A stretch of 64,000 nucleotides of DNA from Gluconobacter oxydans (GTDB lineage Bacteria > Pseudomonadota > Alphaproteobacteria > Acetobacterales > Acetobacteraceae), in assembly GCF_006539685.1 (NCBI RefSeq), contig NZ_BJNM01000015.1, positions 1 to 64,000 of the forward strand, in the 5' to 3' direction. A program made the position numbers and the translations under genes. Below the pieces are notes generated by a model. It saw only the letters and a list, made by a program, of their open reading frames with translations. It searched no databases and was not told the DNA's origin. Shown here piece after piece: positions 9,286 to 17,999 of this stretch (positions are counted from its first letter, which is position 1; every line of letters starts with the position of its first letter).

Positions 9286-10026
9286 ATGATCACGATCCGT
9301 CGTTTCGCGTTGGCTCTTCTGGCCGCAGGCTCCGTTCTCGCCTCATGCCCCGCCGAGGCGGACAGCATGCGCACCCTGCACGGTGAGGCGCTGTACCGTG
9401 AGCGCATGGCCCTGCCGCCGGGTGCTGTTCTGAGCGTCTGGATCGAGGATACAGGGGCCACGCATGGCGCCCCCCTGGTCATGGCCGAGCAGCGCGAAGA
9501 GATCCATCGTGGCGTGCCCATCCCCTATACACTGACCTACCCGGCTCTGCCTTCGGGCGGACATTACATGCTGAATGCCGAAATCACGGTCGAGGGACGC
9601 AGGCTCTTTGCCACGCCGGACGGTGGTACGCCTCTGGATCATCCCCGGCTCCTGCTGCGGCATGTGGCGGGCACGGCCATCCGCGCACCTTACGGGGCAT
9701 GGCGGATCCAGAGCGTCGGCAGTCTTCATTTCGACAATACCGCCGAAGCGCCTGGCCTGACCCTGCAACAGGACGGCACGGTTTACGGCACGGATGGCTG
9801 CAACCGTCTGATGGGGCATTTTACCCTCTCGGGACAGGCGCTTCATTTCCTGCCGCTCGCCATGACCCGCAAGGCCTGCCTGCCGGCCCTGATGGCGCAG
9901 GAGCAGCAGATCGGGGCTTTCCTGCCGAGCGTGACTTCATGGTCGCGTGACAGTGACAGTCATCTTGTGTTGCATGGAAGCGGTTCCGTTGGCACGATGG
10001 TCCTTGTCCCGCAGGATGCCCAGTAG
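9286..10026 (+). CDS. Secreted YbaY-like plus META-domain protein
   Basis: A 246-residue exported protein. Residues 1-26 form a signal peptide (RRFALALLAAGSVLASCPAEA); the Cys at about 21 sits in a weak lipobox-like context, so lipidation is possible. Residues 30-125 resemble the YbaY/lipoprotein-related family (ALPPGAVLSVWIEDT). Residues 130-246 resemble a META/HslJ domain with the usual GTDGCNRLMGHF and MTRKACLP segments. Such two-domain proteins are found in Gram-negative envelopes but their function is unknown. The gene starts 13 bases after serS, so it is probably read through from it. Confidence 0.75.
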   Translation: MITIRRFALALLAAGSVLASCPAEADSMRTLHGEALYRERMALPPGAVLSVWIEDTGATHGAPLVMAEQREEIHRGVPIPYTLTYPALPSGGHYMLNAEITVEGRRLFATPDGGTPLDHPRLLLRHVAGTAIRAPYGAWRIQSVGSLHFDNTAEAPGLTLQQDGTVYGTDGCNRLMGHFTLSGQALHFLPLAMTRKACLPALMAQEQQIGAFLPSVTSWSRDSDSHLVLHGSGSVGTMVLVPQDAQ

Positions 10027-10175
10027 GTCTCCCTAACAGCCAGTCCAGGCCTGATTTCAAAAAAACTTTTGATCCTTCACGATTTTTTGGAAGGGCAGGG
10101 GGGTATCGCGCCTCTTCCTCTGAAAACGGAAACGGGACTAATGTCACCCGGCTTTCTCCATACTTCAGATGGGGA

Positions 10176-10234
10176 GAGCAGAAAGATCTGCTCCCGTGTC
10201 ATTGCGGGAGTCCTCTGACCGGCAGAGGTTTTTT
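10176..10234 (+). promoter_or_regulatory. Structured leader with alternative hairpins before the XRE gene
   Basis: Three inverted repeats are packed into 59 bases. Hairpin 1 pairs 10176-10181 with 10188-10193. Hairpin 2 pairs 10191-10196 with 10205-10210 and shares bases 10191-10193 with hairpin 1, so the two exclude each other. Hairpin 3 pairs 10212-10217 with 10223-10228 and is followed by six T (10229-10234), which is an intrinsic terminator on the plus strand. It ends 46 bases before the XRE start codon. It could be an attenuator, a small RNA with its own terminator, or a dyad operator. The pairing is seen; the function is inferred. Confidence 0.45.
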
Positions 10235-10280
10235 GTCGCATGGCGTGACGCGCTATTGCTATCAGGCCGGAGGCTTGGGA

Positions 10281-10892
10281 ATGAAAACAACGATCCAGCT
10301 TGGGCTGGGACAGAAATGGACGGCATCGGCCACTGCAGAGCAGGGTGCAGGTGAGGTCAGGGAGATCATGACTCTGGGGGCCGGCCGGGTGGGTTTCCGG
10401 GTGGAAAACCAGTCGCTGGCTCTGACGCAGGTTTCCGAGGCGGCGTACAGGGCATGGATCAGAGAGACGGAGGCCGTATTGACCAGAGACGCCATCCCAG
10501 CGGCGCAGCTTTCTCCGGGGCTGGAACTCGGGCGTCGTATCCGGCTTCTTCGGGAGATGGCGGGACTGAGCCAGCAGCAGCTAGCAGACAAAGTCGGGAT
10601 CTCGCGCTCGGCCGTGGCATTCTGGGAAACGGGCCGCTCGGGGCATGTCGGCAAGCATCTGGGCAGTCTCGCGCAGGTGCTGGGAGTCGAACCTGAAGTG
10701 CTGCTGACAGGAATGGCCTATAAGGCCATCCAGGCGACTCTCACCCCTGACGAAAACACGATGCTCACGCTCTACCGGCAGCTTGATCCCCTCATCAAGC
10801 TTCAGGCCCAGAAATGGATCGAGCGTCGCGTGCGCAACAAAACAGGCGAAGAACAGGACGCAAAGCCTGTCACTCAGCCTAAAAGAGCCTGA
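10281..10892 (+). CDS. XRE-family helix-turn-helix regulator
   Basis: A 203-residue DNA-binding protein of unknown target. The HTH domain lies at about residues 81-143, with LGRRIRLLREMAGLSQQQLA, then VGISRSAVAFWETGR as recognition region. The N-terminal 75 residues are not recognised and could be a sensing or dimer region. The C-terminus is basic and probably flexible. I chose the ATG at 10281 because GGAGG lies about eight bases upstream; the frame is open a little further back. The upstream hairpin array suggests regulated expression. A terminator follows directly, isolating it from the convergent helicase gene. Confidence 0.8.
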   Translation: MKTTIQLGLGQKWTASATAEQGAGEVREIMTLGAGRVGFRVENQSLALTQVSEAAYRAWIRETEAVLTRDAIPAAQLSPGLELGRRIRLLREMAGLSQQQLADKVGISRSAVAFWETGRSGHVGKHLGSLAQVLGVEPEVLLTGMAYKAIQATLTPDENTMLTLYRQLDPLIKLQAQKWIERRVRNKTGEEQDAKPVTQPKRA

Positions 10893-10896
10893 TCTC

Positions 10897-10930
10897 CCGG
10901 CCTGACAGATGTCAGGCCGGTCTGCGTTTT
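10897..10930 (+). terminator. Intrinsic terminator of the XRE gene
   Basis: A ten-base perfect stem (10897-10906 with 10911-10920) and a four-base loop, followed by TCTGCGTTTT. It begins four bases after the XRE stop and reaches the last codon of the convergent helicase gene. Confidence 0.8.
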
Positions 10931-13430
10931 AGGACGGCCGCTTGCGCGGTCCCCCCGGCCGTCGGTTTCCTTTCGCGGGGAAACTGCGGCCACCCGGCTT
11001 TTTGGGGCCGGAAAAACCCGCCCTGTTGCCGGGTCTGTCATTATGGCCGCCGCGGCCGGGACGACCCCCGATGCGCTGCTGCTTCTGGCTCTCGCGCATC
11101 CGGCTCTGCGTCCGCAGGACCTGTTCAATCCAGTCATTGAGAATGGACGTGTTGATTTCCGCGTCCTGACGTGCCGGATAGGCGTCCGGGAACCGCAGGG
11201 CCAGCCAGCGCCAGGCCACCAGCCGCTTGTGCCGTTTCTCGGCCCGTTCCAGCTCCTCGCGCCCCGCCTGTTCCGGATGCGGCAGACGCCCCGTACCCGG
11301 CGGCGGCACAGAGCGTCCGGCCGCATGATCGGCCGCCCACTGGATAAGCCGCTGAATACCATTGTCCCGCTCGTCAATCGGGCACATGGCGTAGGTCCAT
11401 CGCGTCGACAGATCGAGATTTTCCACGCCTTCGAGAGCCGCCGCGATTTCCAGCGCCTGCTCCATATCGGCCAGACGGTAATTTGGATCATCCGCCCGCA
11501 GAACGGCGTGTTTGATGCGCGTCAGGACACCATAGAGACTGTCGCTGTCGATCTCTTCGGCCACAGCCCGGACAATGTCCGAATCCGGCTGTACGAGAGG
11601 GCGGAGTTCCTTGATCTCTTCGGGCGGAGCGCTCAGCATTTTCCTGACAAAGGTCGGGCTGCCAGCGCCGGCCAGCACGCAGACCAGTCCGCTTTCATGC
11701 TTGCCGTAACGTCCGGCACGACCGCCGATCTGCTTGACTTCCTGTGAGACCAGATCGCGCGTCTGGCGGCCGTCGAACTTGCGTAGCGCACTGAACACGA
11801 CCCGGCGGATGGAGAGGTTCAGCCCCATGCCGATCGCGTCCGTTGCGATCAGGATATCGGCCTCGCCACTATTGAAGCGGGCGGCTTCGGCACGGCGGAC
11901 TTCCGGGCTCAGGGCTCCGTAAACCACGGCCACACGACGCCCACGCGCCATAAGCTCGGCGCGTAAATCCAGCACTTCGCGGCGCGAGAAGGCGATGACG
12001 GCATCGCTGGGCTTGAGCTCATCGAGATGCAATGTCTCGCCAGCTTTGAGCGGGCTTTTGCGTTCGAGATGGATCTCGTCCACCGGATCATCGCAGAGCT
12101 CGGCAATGCGTTTAACCAGCGGAATGCAGTCCGGTGCGCCAAGGATGAACACATGTCGGGCCGGGACACCCATGATCGCGGCCGTCCAGGCGGCACCACG
12201 ATCCGGATCGGCCAGCATCTGCGCTTCGTCGATGATCGCGACATCCACCGGATTGTGGAACGGGCACATCTCGACCGTCGCCGCCAGATGGCGTGCGCCC
12301 GGCATTTCAATCCGCTCTTCACCCGTAGACAACGATGCCGGAACGCCGCGTGAGAGCAGGGACTCGCGGAATTCATGGGCCAGAAGCCGCAGCGGAGCGA
12401 GCGCCAGACCGCTCTCGGCATTCGCCAGCGCATTGAGCGCCGTATAGGACTTTCCAGAGTTCGTCGGTCCGGTCACCAGCGTGATGCGGCGTTTCAGGGC
12501 ACGCGCCGTACGGAAATGCCCGGCAAACCGGTCCAGCGCGGCCACGCGGGCGATGGCGGCATTACCGGCCTTGTTGCCCAGATCCAGAACTTCCGGCCGG
12601 TCCTTGGTTCCGCTGCGCCATTGCGGCAGGAAGGTCCGGAGCCGCTTGAGTTCTGACGGGTCGAAGAAGAACAGTTCGATCCCGTCCGGCCGCGTCTCGC
12701 GGCGGGCAATGGGAATCCGGTTTTCGGCAATCCAGCGCAGGGCTTCACGGCGCGAGCAGTGCAGGACATTTGGCAGCTCGTCGAAGCTGACCAGCCCTTC
12801 TTCCCACTGACGCAGTCGCTCAAGCTCACGCGCCCTGCGTTCTTCCGCACGGGCCTGAATATCGGCCTGCTCACGGGCACGGCGTTCTTCGGCAATCCGC
12901 AGATCATCCTCGAAGCCGAGATCGACGCTGCCGAAGGCAGACGCGATGCTTTGGGACAGTTTTTCAAGCTGGCCGCTCGACAGGATCACGCCGGTATCGG
13001 CGAGATCGGCGCGGACGTCTTCCAGCACGGCACGCGGGGAGTCGCCCATTTCCTGCCAGCGCGCCATCAGGACATCGTCGAGCGTCCGGCGCAGGGCTGG
13101 CATGTCGGCACGCGGATCATGGATGCGGGCTGCGGCTTCCTGCGTATCCGGCTTGCCGACCCAGACCTCGCCAGCCCTGCGGCACACATTCATGAGCTGG
13201 GAGGCCCAGGTCTTGCGGCGTACGACGCACAGCGCCTCGATCAGCCCATCATGGGAAAGGGTCGCCTCCGGCCCTTCAAGCCTGCGCGCAACCTGCCGCA
13301 GCAGGGCAGGGCGCTCGCGCGGCGTGATGTCGAGCGGGGTCCCGAATTCGGCCTCGGCCCGCTGAAGGGCGCGTTCGGCCGGGGAAAAAGAGTCGGAAAG
13401 AGTGGCGTCCGGCATGGAGTCGTCTGTCAT
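10929..13430 (-). CDS. Suv3-like DEAD/DEAH-box helicase
   Basis: A protein of about 833 residues related to the mitochondrial RNA helicase Suv3/SUPV3L1, a superfamily 2 enzyme that unwinds RNA or DNA 3'-5' with ATP. Walker A reads GPTNSGKSY, the DExH-type box is IIDEAQM, and the second RecA fold carries ATDAIGMGLNLSIRRVVF and the RAGR motif GGRAGR. A charged coiled region rich in Glu/Arg precedes the helicase core. The C-terminus is a Gly/Arg/Pro-rich basic tail, probably for nucleic-acid binding. Start is uncertain: Met codons at 13490, 13448, 13430 and 13415 are all in frame, none with a strong ribosome site. Confidence 0.85.
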   Translation of the reverse strand: MTDDSMPDATLSDSFSPAERALQRAEAEFGTPLDITPRERPALLRQVARRLEGPEATLSHDGLIEALCVVRRKTWASQLMNVCRRAGEVWVGKPDTQEAAARIHDPRADMPALRRTLDDVLMARWQEMGDSPRAVLEDVRADLADTGVILSSGQLEKLSQSIASAFGSVDLGFEDDLRIAEERRAREQADIQARAEERRARELERLRQWEEGLVSFDELPNVLHCSRREALRWIAENRIPIARRETRPDGIELFFFDPSELKRLRTFLPQWRSGTKDRPEVLDLGNKAGNAAIARVAALDRFAGHFRTARALKRRITLVTGPTNSGKSYTALNALANAESGLALAPLRLLAHEFRESLLSRGVPASLSTGEERIEMPGARHLAATVEMCPFHNPVDVAIIDEAQMLADPDRGAAWTAAIMGVPARHVFILGAPDCIPLVKRIAELCDDPVDEIHLERKSPLKAGETLHLDELKPSDAVIAFSRREVLDLRAELMARGRRVAVVYGALSPEVRRAEAARFNSGEADILIATDAIGMGLNLSIRRVVFSALRKFDGRQTRDLVSQEVKQIGGRAGRYGKHESGLVCVLAGAGSPTFVRKMLSAPPEEIKELRPLVQPDSDIVRAVAEEIDSDSLYGVLTRIKHAVLRADDPNYRLADMEQALEIAAALEGVENLDLSTRWTYAMCPIDERDNGIQRLIQWAADHAAGRSVPPPGTGRLPHPEQAGREELERAEKRHKRLVAWRWLALRFPDAYPARQDAEINTSILNDWIEQVLRTQSRMRESQKQQRIGGRPGRGGHNDRPGNRAGFSGPKKPGGRSFPAKGNRRPGGPRKRPS

Positions 13431-13565
13431 AAGAGTCTTGTGCGTCATTCCGGCATGCGCTTCAACGCGCATGGGTTTCCCGAGCGGCAACGATTGGGCT
13501 AAAAGACCCGACCATTATCAGGTCCGTGACCTGTTATCCGTTCCGAACCGGAGACAGAACCAGAC

Positions 13566-14453
13566 ATGTCCACCCCGACTTTTGCCGCCCCGACTCCGAC
13601 CATCGACGAGCCCCTGACCGGCCTGGTGCCGTTCGAAGGCCATCCGAATCAGTACCGCCTGGCTGAACCCAGCAAGGAATACGCCCACCTGTATCCGGCA
13701 AAGGTGCTGACGGTCCATCACTGGACGGACCGCCTGTTCAGCTTCACCACGACGCGCGATCCCGGCCTGCGTTTCGAGAACGGCCAGTTCGCGATGATCG
13801 GCATCGAAGTCGAAGGCAAGCCGCTCCTGCGCGCCTATTCGATCGCGTCCGCCAACTATGAAGACCACATGGAGTTCCTCTCCATCGCGGTTCCCGATGG
13901 CCCGCTGACCTCGCGTCTGCGCCATGTGAAGGTGGGCGATACGGTCCTGATCGGCCGCAAGCCGGTTGGCACGCTGCTGCTCGACAACCTCAAGCCCGGT
14001 CGCAACCTGTACTTCCTGTCCACAGGGACGGGTCTGGCGCCGTTCATGAGCCTCATCAAGGATCCCGAGGCTTACGAGCGCTATGAGAACGTGATCCTCA
14101 GCCACACCGTCCGCATCTCGGGCGAACTGGCCTATGAGAACCATATCCGCCACGAACTGCCGGAGCACGAGTTCCTGGGCGAGTTCGTCAAGGACAAGCT
14201 GCGCTACTATCCGGCCGTGACCCGCGAAGACTATGCCGTGACCGATCGCATCACCAAGCTGATCGAGACGGGCAAGATCTTTGAGGATCTGGGTATCGAC
14301 AAGCTCGATCCCGAGCATGACCGCGTCATGATCTGTGGTTCGCCGGAAATGCTTGCCGACACCGAAGCCCTTCTCGAGCGTATGGGTTTCGTGGAAGGCA
14401 ATATGAGCCATCAGGGTTCGTATGTCGTTGAAAAGGCCTTTGCCGAGCGCTGA
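13566..14453 (+). CDS. fpr: Ferredoxin-NADP reductase
   Basis: A 295-residue flavoprotein that exchanges electrons between NADPH and ferredoxin or flavodoxin. The FAD-binding RAYS motif is at 89-92, and the NADP-binding segment STGTGLAPF lies near 152. The C-terminal region MICGSPEM and the ending VVEKAFAER match the bacterial (subclass I) type. About 35 residues before the FAD domain are extra compared with the shortest homologues. The gene is transcribed rightward and is followed 25 bases later by glutathione reductase, consistent with a redox-defence unit. The upstream 100 bases are shared with the divergent helicase gene. Confidence 0.92.
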   Translation: MSTPTFAAPTPTIDEPLTGLVPFEGHPNQYRLAEPSKEYAHLYPAKVLTVHHWTDRLFSFTTTRDPGLRFENGQFAMIGIEVEGKPLLRAYSIASANYEDHMEFLSIAVPDGPLTSRLRHVKVGDTVLIGRKPVGTLLLDNLKPGRNLYFLSTGTGLAPFMSLIKDPEAYERYENVILSHTVRISGELAYENHIRHELPEHEFLGEFVKDKLRYYPAVTREDYAVTDRITKLIETGKIFEDLGIDKLDPEHDRVMICGSPEMLADTEALLERMGFVEGNMSHQGSYVVEKAFAER

Positions 14454-14478
14454 GGTCTCAAAGGCACGAAAGGCCGGG

Positions 14479-15873
14479 ATGATGCAGGATTTTGATCTGT
14501 TCGTTATTGGTGCCGGTTCGGGTGGCGTGCGCTGTGCGCGCATTGCCGCCCAGAACGGAGCGCGCGTCGCGATTGCGGAGCGCCGTCACTGGGGCGGAAC
14601 CTGCGTCAATCTCGGCTGCGTGCCCAAGAAGCTGATGGTCTATGCGGCCGAGTATGGCCGCGAGATCGCCGATGCCCCGTCCTATGGCTGGGATGTCAAA
14701 CCGGTTGCACATGACTGGTCCACGCTGATCAGCGCCAAGGACCGCGAGATCGAGCGCCTGAACCGCATCTATGTCTCGATGCTGGAAAAGGCCGGGGTCA
14801 CGCTGTTTACGGGCGATGCCAGCTTCGTGGACGCCCATACGGTCGAAATCGGCCCGTCCGAACTGGCGCCGGATGCGTCCGTCCAGCGTGTCCGGGCGAA
14901 GAACATCGTCATCGCCACGGGCTCCACGCCTACGCGCCTGAACATTCCCGGCGCCGAACATGCGATCGTCTCGGATGATGCCTTCCATCTGGCTGACCGT
15001 CCCGAGCGCGTTGCCGTGATCGGCAGCGGCTATATCGGTATCGAATTCGCCGGGATTTTTGCGGGACTGGGTTCGAAGGTCGATCTGGTCTTCCGCCAGC
15101 AGCTTCCCCTGCGCGGCTTCGATCATGAAATGCGCGCCCATCTGTCCGAACTGCTGCCGCTGAACGGCATCAAGGCGCATCCCGGCCGCTCCCCGGAGCG
15201 GATCGAAAAGGTTGCGGACGGCTATCGTCTGCATCTTGAAGGCGGGGACGTCATCGAGACGGACTGCGTGTTTATGGCGACGGGCCGTCACCCCAATCTG
15301 GCGCCACTGAAGCTCGGCAATGCAGGCGTTGCCACATGGGATGGCCGCATTCCGGCCAAGCCCGATGATGCGACGACCAACGTGGCGGGCATCTATGCCA
15401 TCGGGGACGTGACGGACACCTATAACCTTACGCCCACGGCCATTGCTGAAGGCCACATTCTGGCCGAGCGCCTGTTTGGCGAACCGGGCCGCGAATGGTC
15501 CTTTGCCACGACGCCCAAGGCCGTGTTCTTCTCCCAGCCACTCGCCACGGTCGGCCTGAGCGAAGAAGAGGCCGTGCAGAGTCACGACGTGGACATCTAC
15601 ACGTCCAGCTTCACGCCGATGCGCCAGACGCTCTCGGGCCGCAAGGGCAAGACCCTGATGAAGCTGGTTGTCGATGCAAAGAGCAAGATCGTGCTCGGCG
15701 CGCACATGATTGGTCCCGATGCGCCCGAGATCATTCAGGGCCTCGCCATTGCGATCACGGCAAAGCTGACCAAGCGGGATTTCGATCGCACGATCGGCCT
15801 GCACCCCACCAGTGCGGAGGAGTTCGTGACCATGCGGAGCCTCACACGTCACGTCCCCCGAAAAGCAGGCTGA
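14479..15873 (+). CDS. gor: Glutathione-disulfide reductase
   Basis: A 464-residue flavoprotein disulfide reductase using NADPH to regenerate glutathione. The FAD dinucleotide-binding loop GAGSGG is at 11-16. The redox-active pair is Cys42/Cys47 in GGTCVNLGCVPKK. A second nucleotide-binding fold starts at VIGSGYIGIEFAG, and the C-terminal catalytic His occurs in GLHPTSAEE. Two adjacent ATG codons (14479 and 14482) are possible starts; either gives the complete domain. The frame extends upstream into fpr, but no start there fits the family. Dihydrolipoamide or mycothione reductase is less likely given the overall match. Confidence 0.93.
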   Translation: MMQDFDLFVIGAGSGGVRCARIAAQNGARVAIAERRHWGGTCVNLGCVPKKLMVYAAEYGREIADAPSYGWDVKPVAHDWSTLISAKDREIERLNRIYVSMLEKAGVTLFTGDASFVDAHTVEIGPSELAPDASVQRVRAKNIVIATGSTPTRLNIPGAEHAIVSDDAFHLADRPERVAVIGSGYIGIEFAGIFAGLGSKVDLVFRQQLPLRGFDHEMRAHLSELLPLNGIKAHPGRSPERIEKVADGYRLHLEGGDVIETDCVFMATGRHPNLAPLKLGNAGVATWDGRIPAKPDDATTNVAGIYAIGDVTDTYNLTPTAIAEGHILAERLFGEPGREWSFATTPKAVFFSQPLATVGLSEEEAVQSHDVDIYTSSFTPMRQTLSGRKGKTLMKLVVDAKSKIVLGAHMIGPDAPEIIQGLAIAITAKLTKRDFDRTIGLHPTSAEEFVTMRSLTRHVPRKAG

Positions 15874-15953
15874 ACCATCATGGCGGCGCGTAACGGTCTT
15901 ACGGAGGCCCCGCAGTCGGGTCGTCACAAATTTTCTGAAGGGCAGCACCGGGC

Positions 15954-17993
15954 ATGAAGTTTGGCTGGCTGTTTGCCCCGTCCATCACGTCCGTCATGTT
16001 CGCCCTCCGCACCACGATCGCAGCGCTTCTGGCGCTGGCGATTGCGCTGTGGATGGAGCTCGGTGAGCCGCAATGGGCCGCCATGACTGTCTGGATCGTC
16101 GCCCAGAACTCCCGCGGCGAGAGTATTTCCAAGGGCCGCTGGCGTCTCGTTGGCACCGTGATCGGGATGGTGATGGCCATCGTGCTCATGGCGGCCTTCC
16201 CGCAATATCCCTGGCTGTTTCTGCCAGCACTCGCGCTCTGGGTCGGGCTGTGTGCCGGTCTTGCGACGCTGACGCATAACTTCCGCGGCTATGCCCTCGT
16301 GCTGGCTGGCTATACCTGCGCCATCATTGCGCTCGGTGCGGTCAAGGAGCCAGATCACGTCTTCAACGTTGCGATGGCGCGCGGCACCTATATTTTCCTT
16401 GGCGTGATCTGCGAGACGGCGATGGGTATGATTGCTCTGCCCAATGTCGCGGGCAGGGCACGCGAGGAACTGCGCAAGCGTCTTCAGGGTATTCTGACCC
16501 GGGCCATTCCTGCCCTGACGGCTGTGTTGCGCCAGAAGCCGGGCGCTACGGACGACCTGTCCACCCTGCTGGGATCGCTTCAGGCTTCCAGCGACCAGAT
16601 CGAATTCAGCCGCATCGAGATCCGCAGCGAGGGCAACGAAGTCGAGCACGCCTATGTCACGCTCGGGCTGGTTGCGCGTGTCCTGTCGCGCGGGCTGGGT
16701 CTGCGGACCCGCATGACGTCTGTCACGCATCAGCCCGAAGCCCTGCGGCCTTTCCTGGAAGACATGGCCACTGCTCTGGATGGCCTGCCGGAGCGGCTTC
16801 TCACGGATCGTCGCGGCATTGCGGCCCTCGTCCAGACCGAAGCCCTTCTTGCCGAATGCCGGGGCCGCATGCAGACGATCCTGCCCCGCGATGATGAGGA
16901 TTCCCTGAACGAAGGGATCATTCTCACCGGCGTGGAAGTCATGCTGTCGGATCTGTGCGAGACGCTGCGTTCCTACCGGGCCAGCGTGGATGGTGCTCCG
17001 GTGTCCGAACGCCATCGCCTGACACGCAATCCGGACTGGCGTGCCTCGATGCGCAATGGCGTGCGCACGACCGTGGCCCTGCTGCTCGGCGCCTATGTCT
17101 GGGAAGTCACGGCCTGGGCACAGGGCGGCGTGTTCCTGACCTTCATCGCCGTGGTCTGCGCGCGTTTTGCCACCTTTGAGAATTCCGTCCTGCTGAGTGC
17201 GGCCTTCTTCTACGGTGCGGTTTTCGCTGCCCTGGCGAGCGTCATTCCGGTGTTCATCGTCATGCCGGTGACGGCCAATTATCCGTTCTTCTGCCTTGTG
17301 GCAGGCTTCTTCATGATGCTGGGTGGCCTGGCGTCCCGCAATCCGTCCACCGCCGTCATGGCGGCGTCCTATGGCACGTTCTTCCCGTTCCTGCTGGGCA
17401 TGGACAACCAGGGACGCATTAACGAACTCGGCTGGTTCAACACCACCATCGCCCTCCTGCTGGGCCTTGGTGCCGGTGTGGTGATTTTCCGCGCCGTACT
17501 GCCCTTCACCCCGGCACGGGCGGGTGAGGTCCTGCGCTACCAGCTCAAGCGGAGCCTGCGACGGCTGGCGCTGCCCGGCGTGGTGATGGACGAATATGTC
17601 TGGATCAACGAAGGCACGCAGAGCATGGAGCGTGCCGTGCGATTTGCCGGCTCCCTGTCCAGTGACCGGGCGGAAGCCATGCTGCGCGGAACGCTGTCCG
17701 TTCTGACGGTCGGGCGGAACGTGCTGATGCTGCGCAAGCTCGCCGAGCATGGAAGCCTGCCGGATACGGCGGTGACGGCGGTGGATGGGTTGGTCCGCAA
17801 CCTGCTGCGTCGCAAGCTGCCCCTGACCCATACGACCGCCACGATTGATCCCACCCTGGATGAACTCTACGCGCTGGAGCGTCAGTCACAGGATCCGTCG
17901 ATCCGGCATGATCTGATTCTGGCCATCGGCTCCCTGCTGATCGTACGCACCGAAATGCCGGTCAGCAGGGCCTTTCTCAAGGGCGCGTTCTGA
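15954..17993 (+). CDS. FUSC-family efflux protein
   Basis: A 679-residue inner-membrane protein of the fusaric-acid resistance / aromatic acid exporter family. It has two hydrophobic blocks, about residues 15-165 and 365-515, each with several predicted helices, separated by a soluble region of about 200 residues and followed by a cytoplasmic tail. Typical segments are LGEPQWAAMTVWIVAQNSRG in the first block and GGVFLTFIAVVCARFA in the second. Family members export organic acids or aromatic compounds with a periplasmic partner; no partner gene lies nearby, so the substrate is unknown. It is transcribed from the same strand as gor with an 80-base gap. Confidence 0.85.
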   Translation: MKFGWLFAPSITSVMFALRTTIAALLALAIALWMELGEPQWAAMTVWIVAQNSRGESISKGRWRLVGTVIGMVMAIVLMAAFPQYPWLFLPALALWVGLCAGLATLTHNFRGYALVLAGYTCAIIALGAVKEPDHVFNVAMARGTYIFLGVICETAMGMIALPNVAGRAREELRKRLQGILTRAIPALTAVLRQKPGATDDLSTLLGSLQASSDQIEFSRIEIRSEGNEVEHAYVTLGLVARVLSRGLGLRTRMTSVTHQPEALRPFLEDMATALDGLPERLLTDRRGIAALVQTEALLAECRGRMQTILPRDDEDSLNEGIILTGVEVMLSDLCETLRSYRASVDGAPVSERHRLTRNPDWRASMRNGVRTTVALLLGAYVWEVTAWAQGGVFLTFIAVVCARFATFENSVLLSAAFFYGAVFAALASVIPVFIVMPVTANYPFFCLVAGFFMMLGGLASRNPSTAVMAASYGTFFPFLLGMDNQGRINELGWFNTTIALLLGLGAGVVIFRAVLPFTPARAGEVLRYQLKRSLRRLALPGVVMDEYVWINEGTQSMERAVRFAGSLSSDRAEAMLRGTLSVLTVGRNVLMLRKLAEHGSLPDTAVTAVDGLVRNLLRRKLPLTHTTATIDPTLDELYALERQSQDPSIRHDLILAIGSLLIVRTEMPVSRAFLKGAF

Positions 17994-17999
17994 CGCCCG

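Noticed and set aside
15924-17831. A 635-codon open frame on the minus strand opposite the FUSC gene
   Set aside because: Shadow frame; the plus-strand gene has clear membrane helices and family segments.
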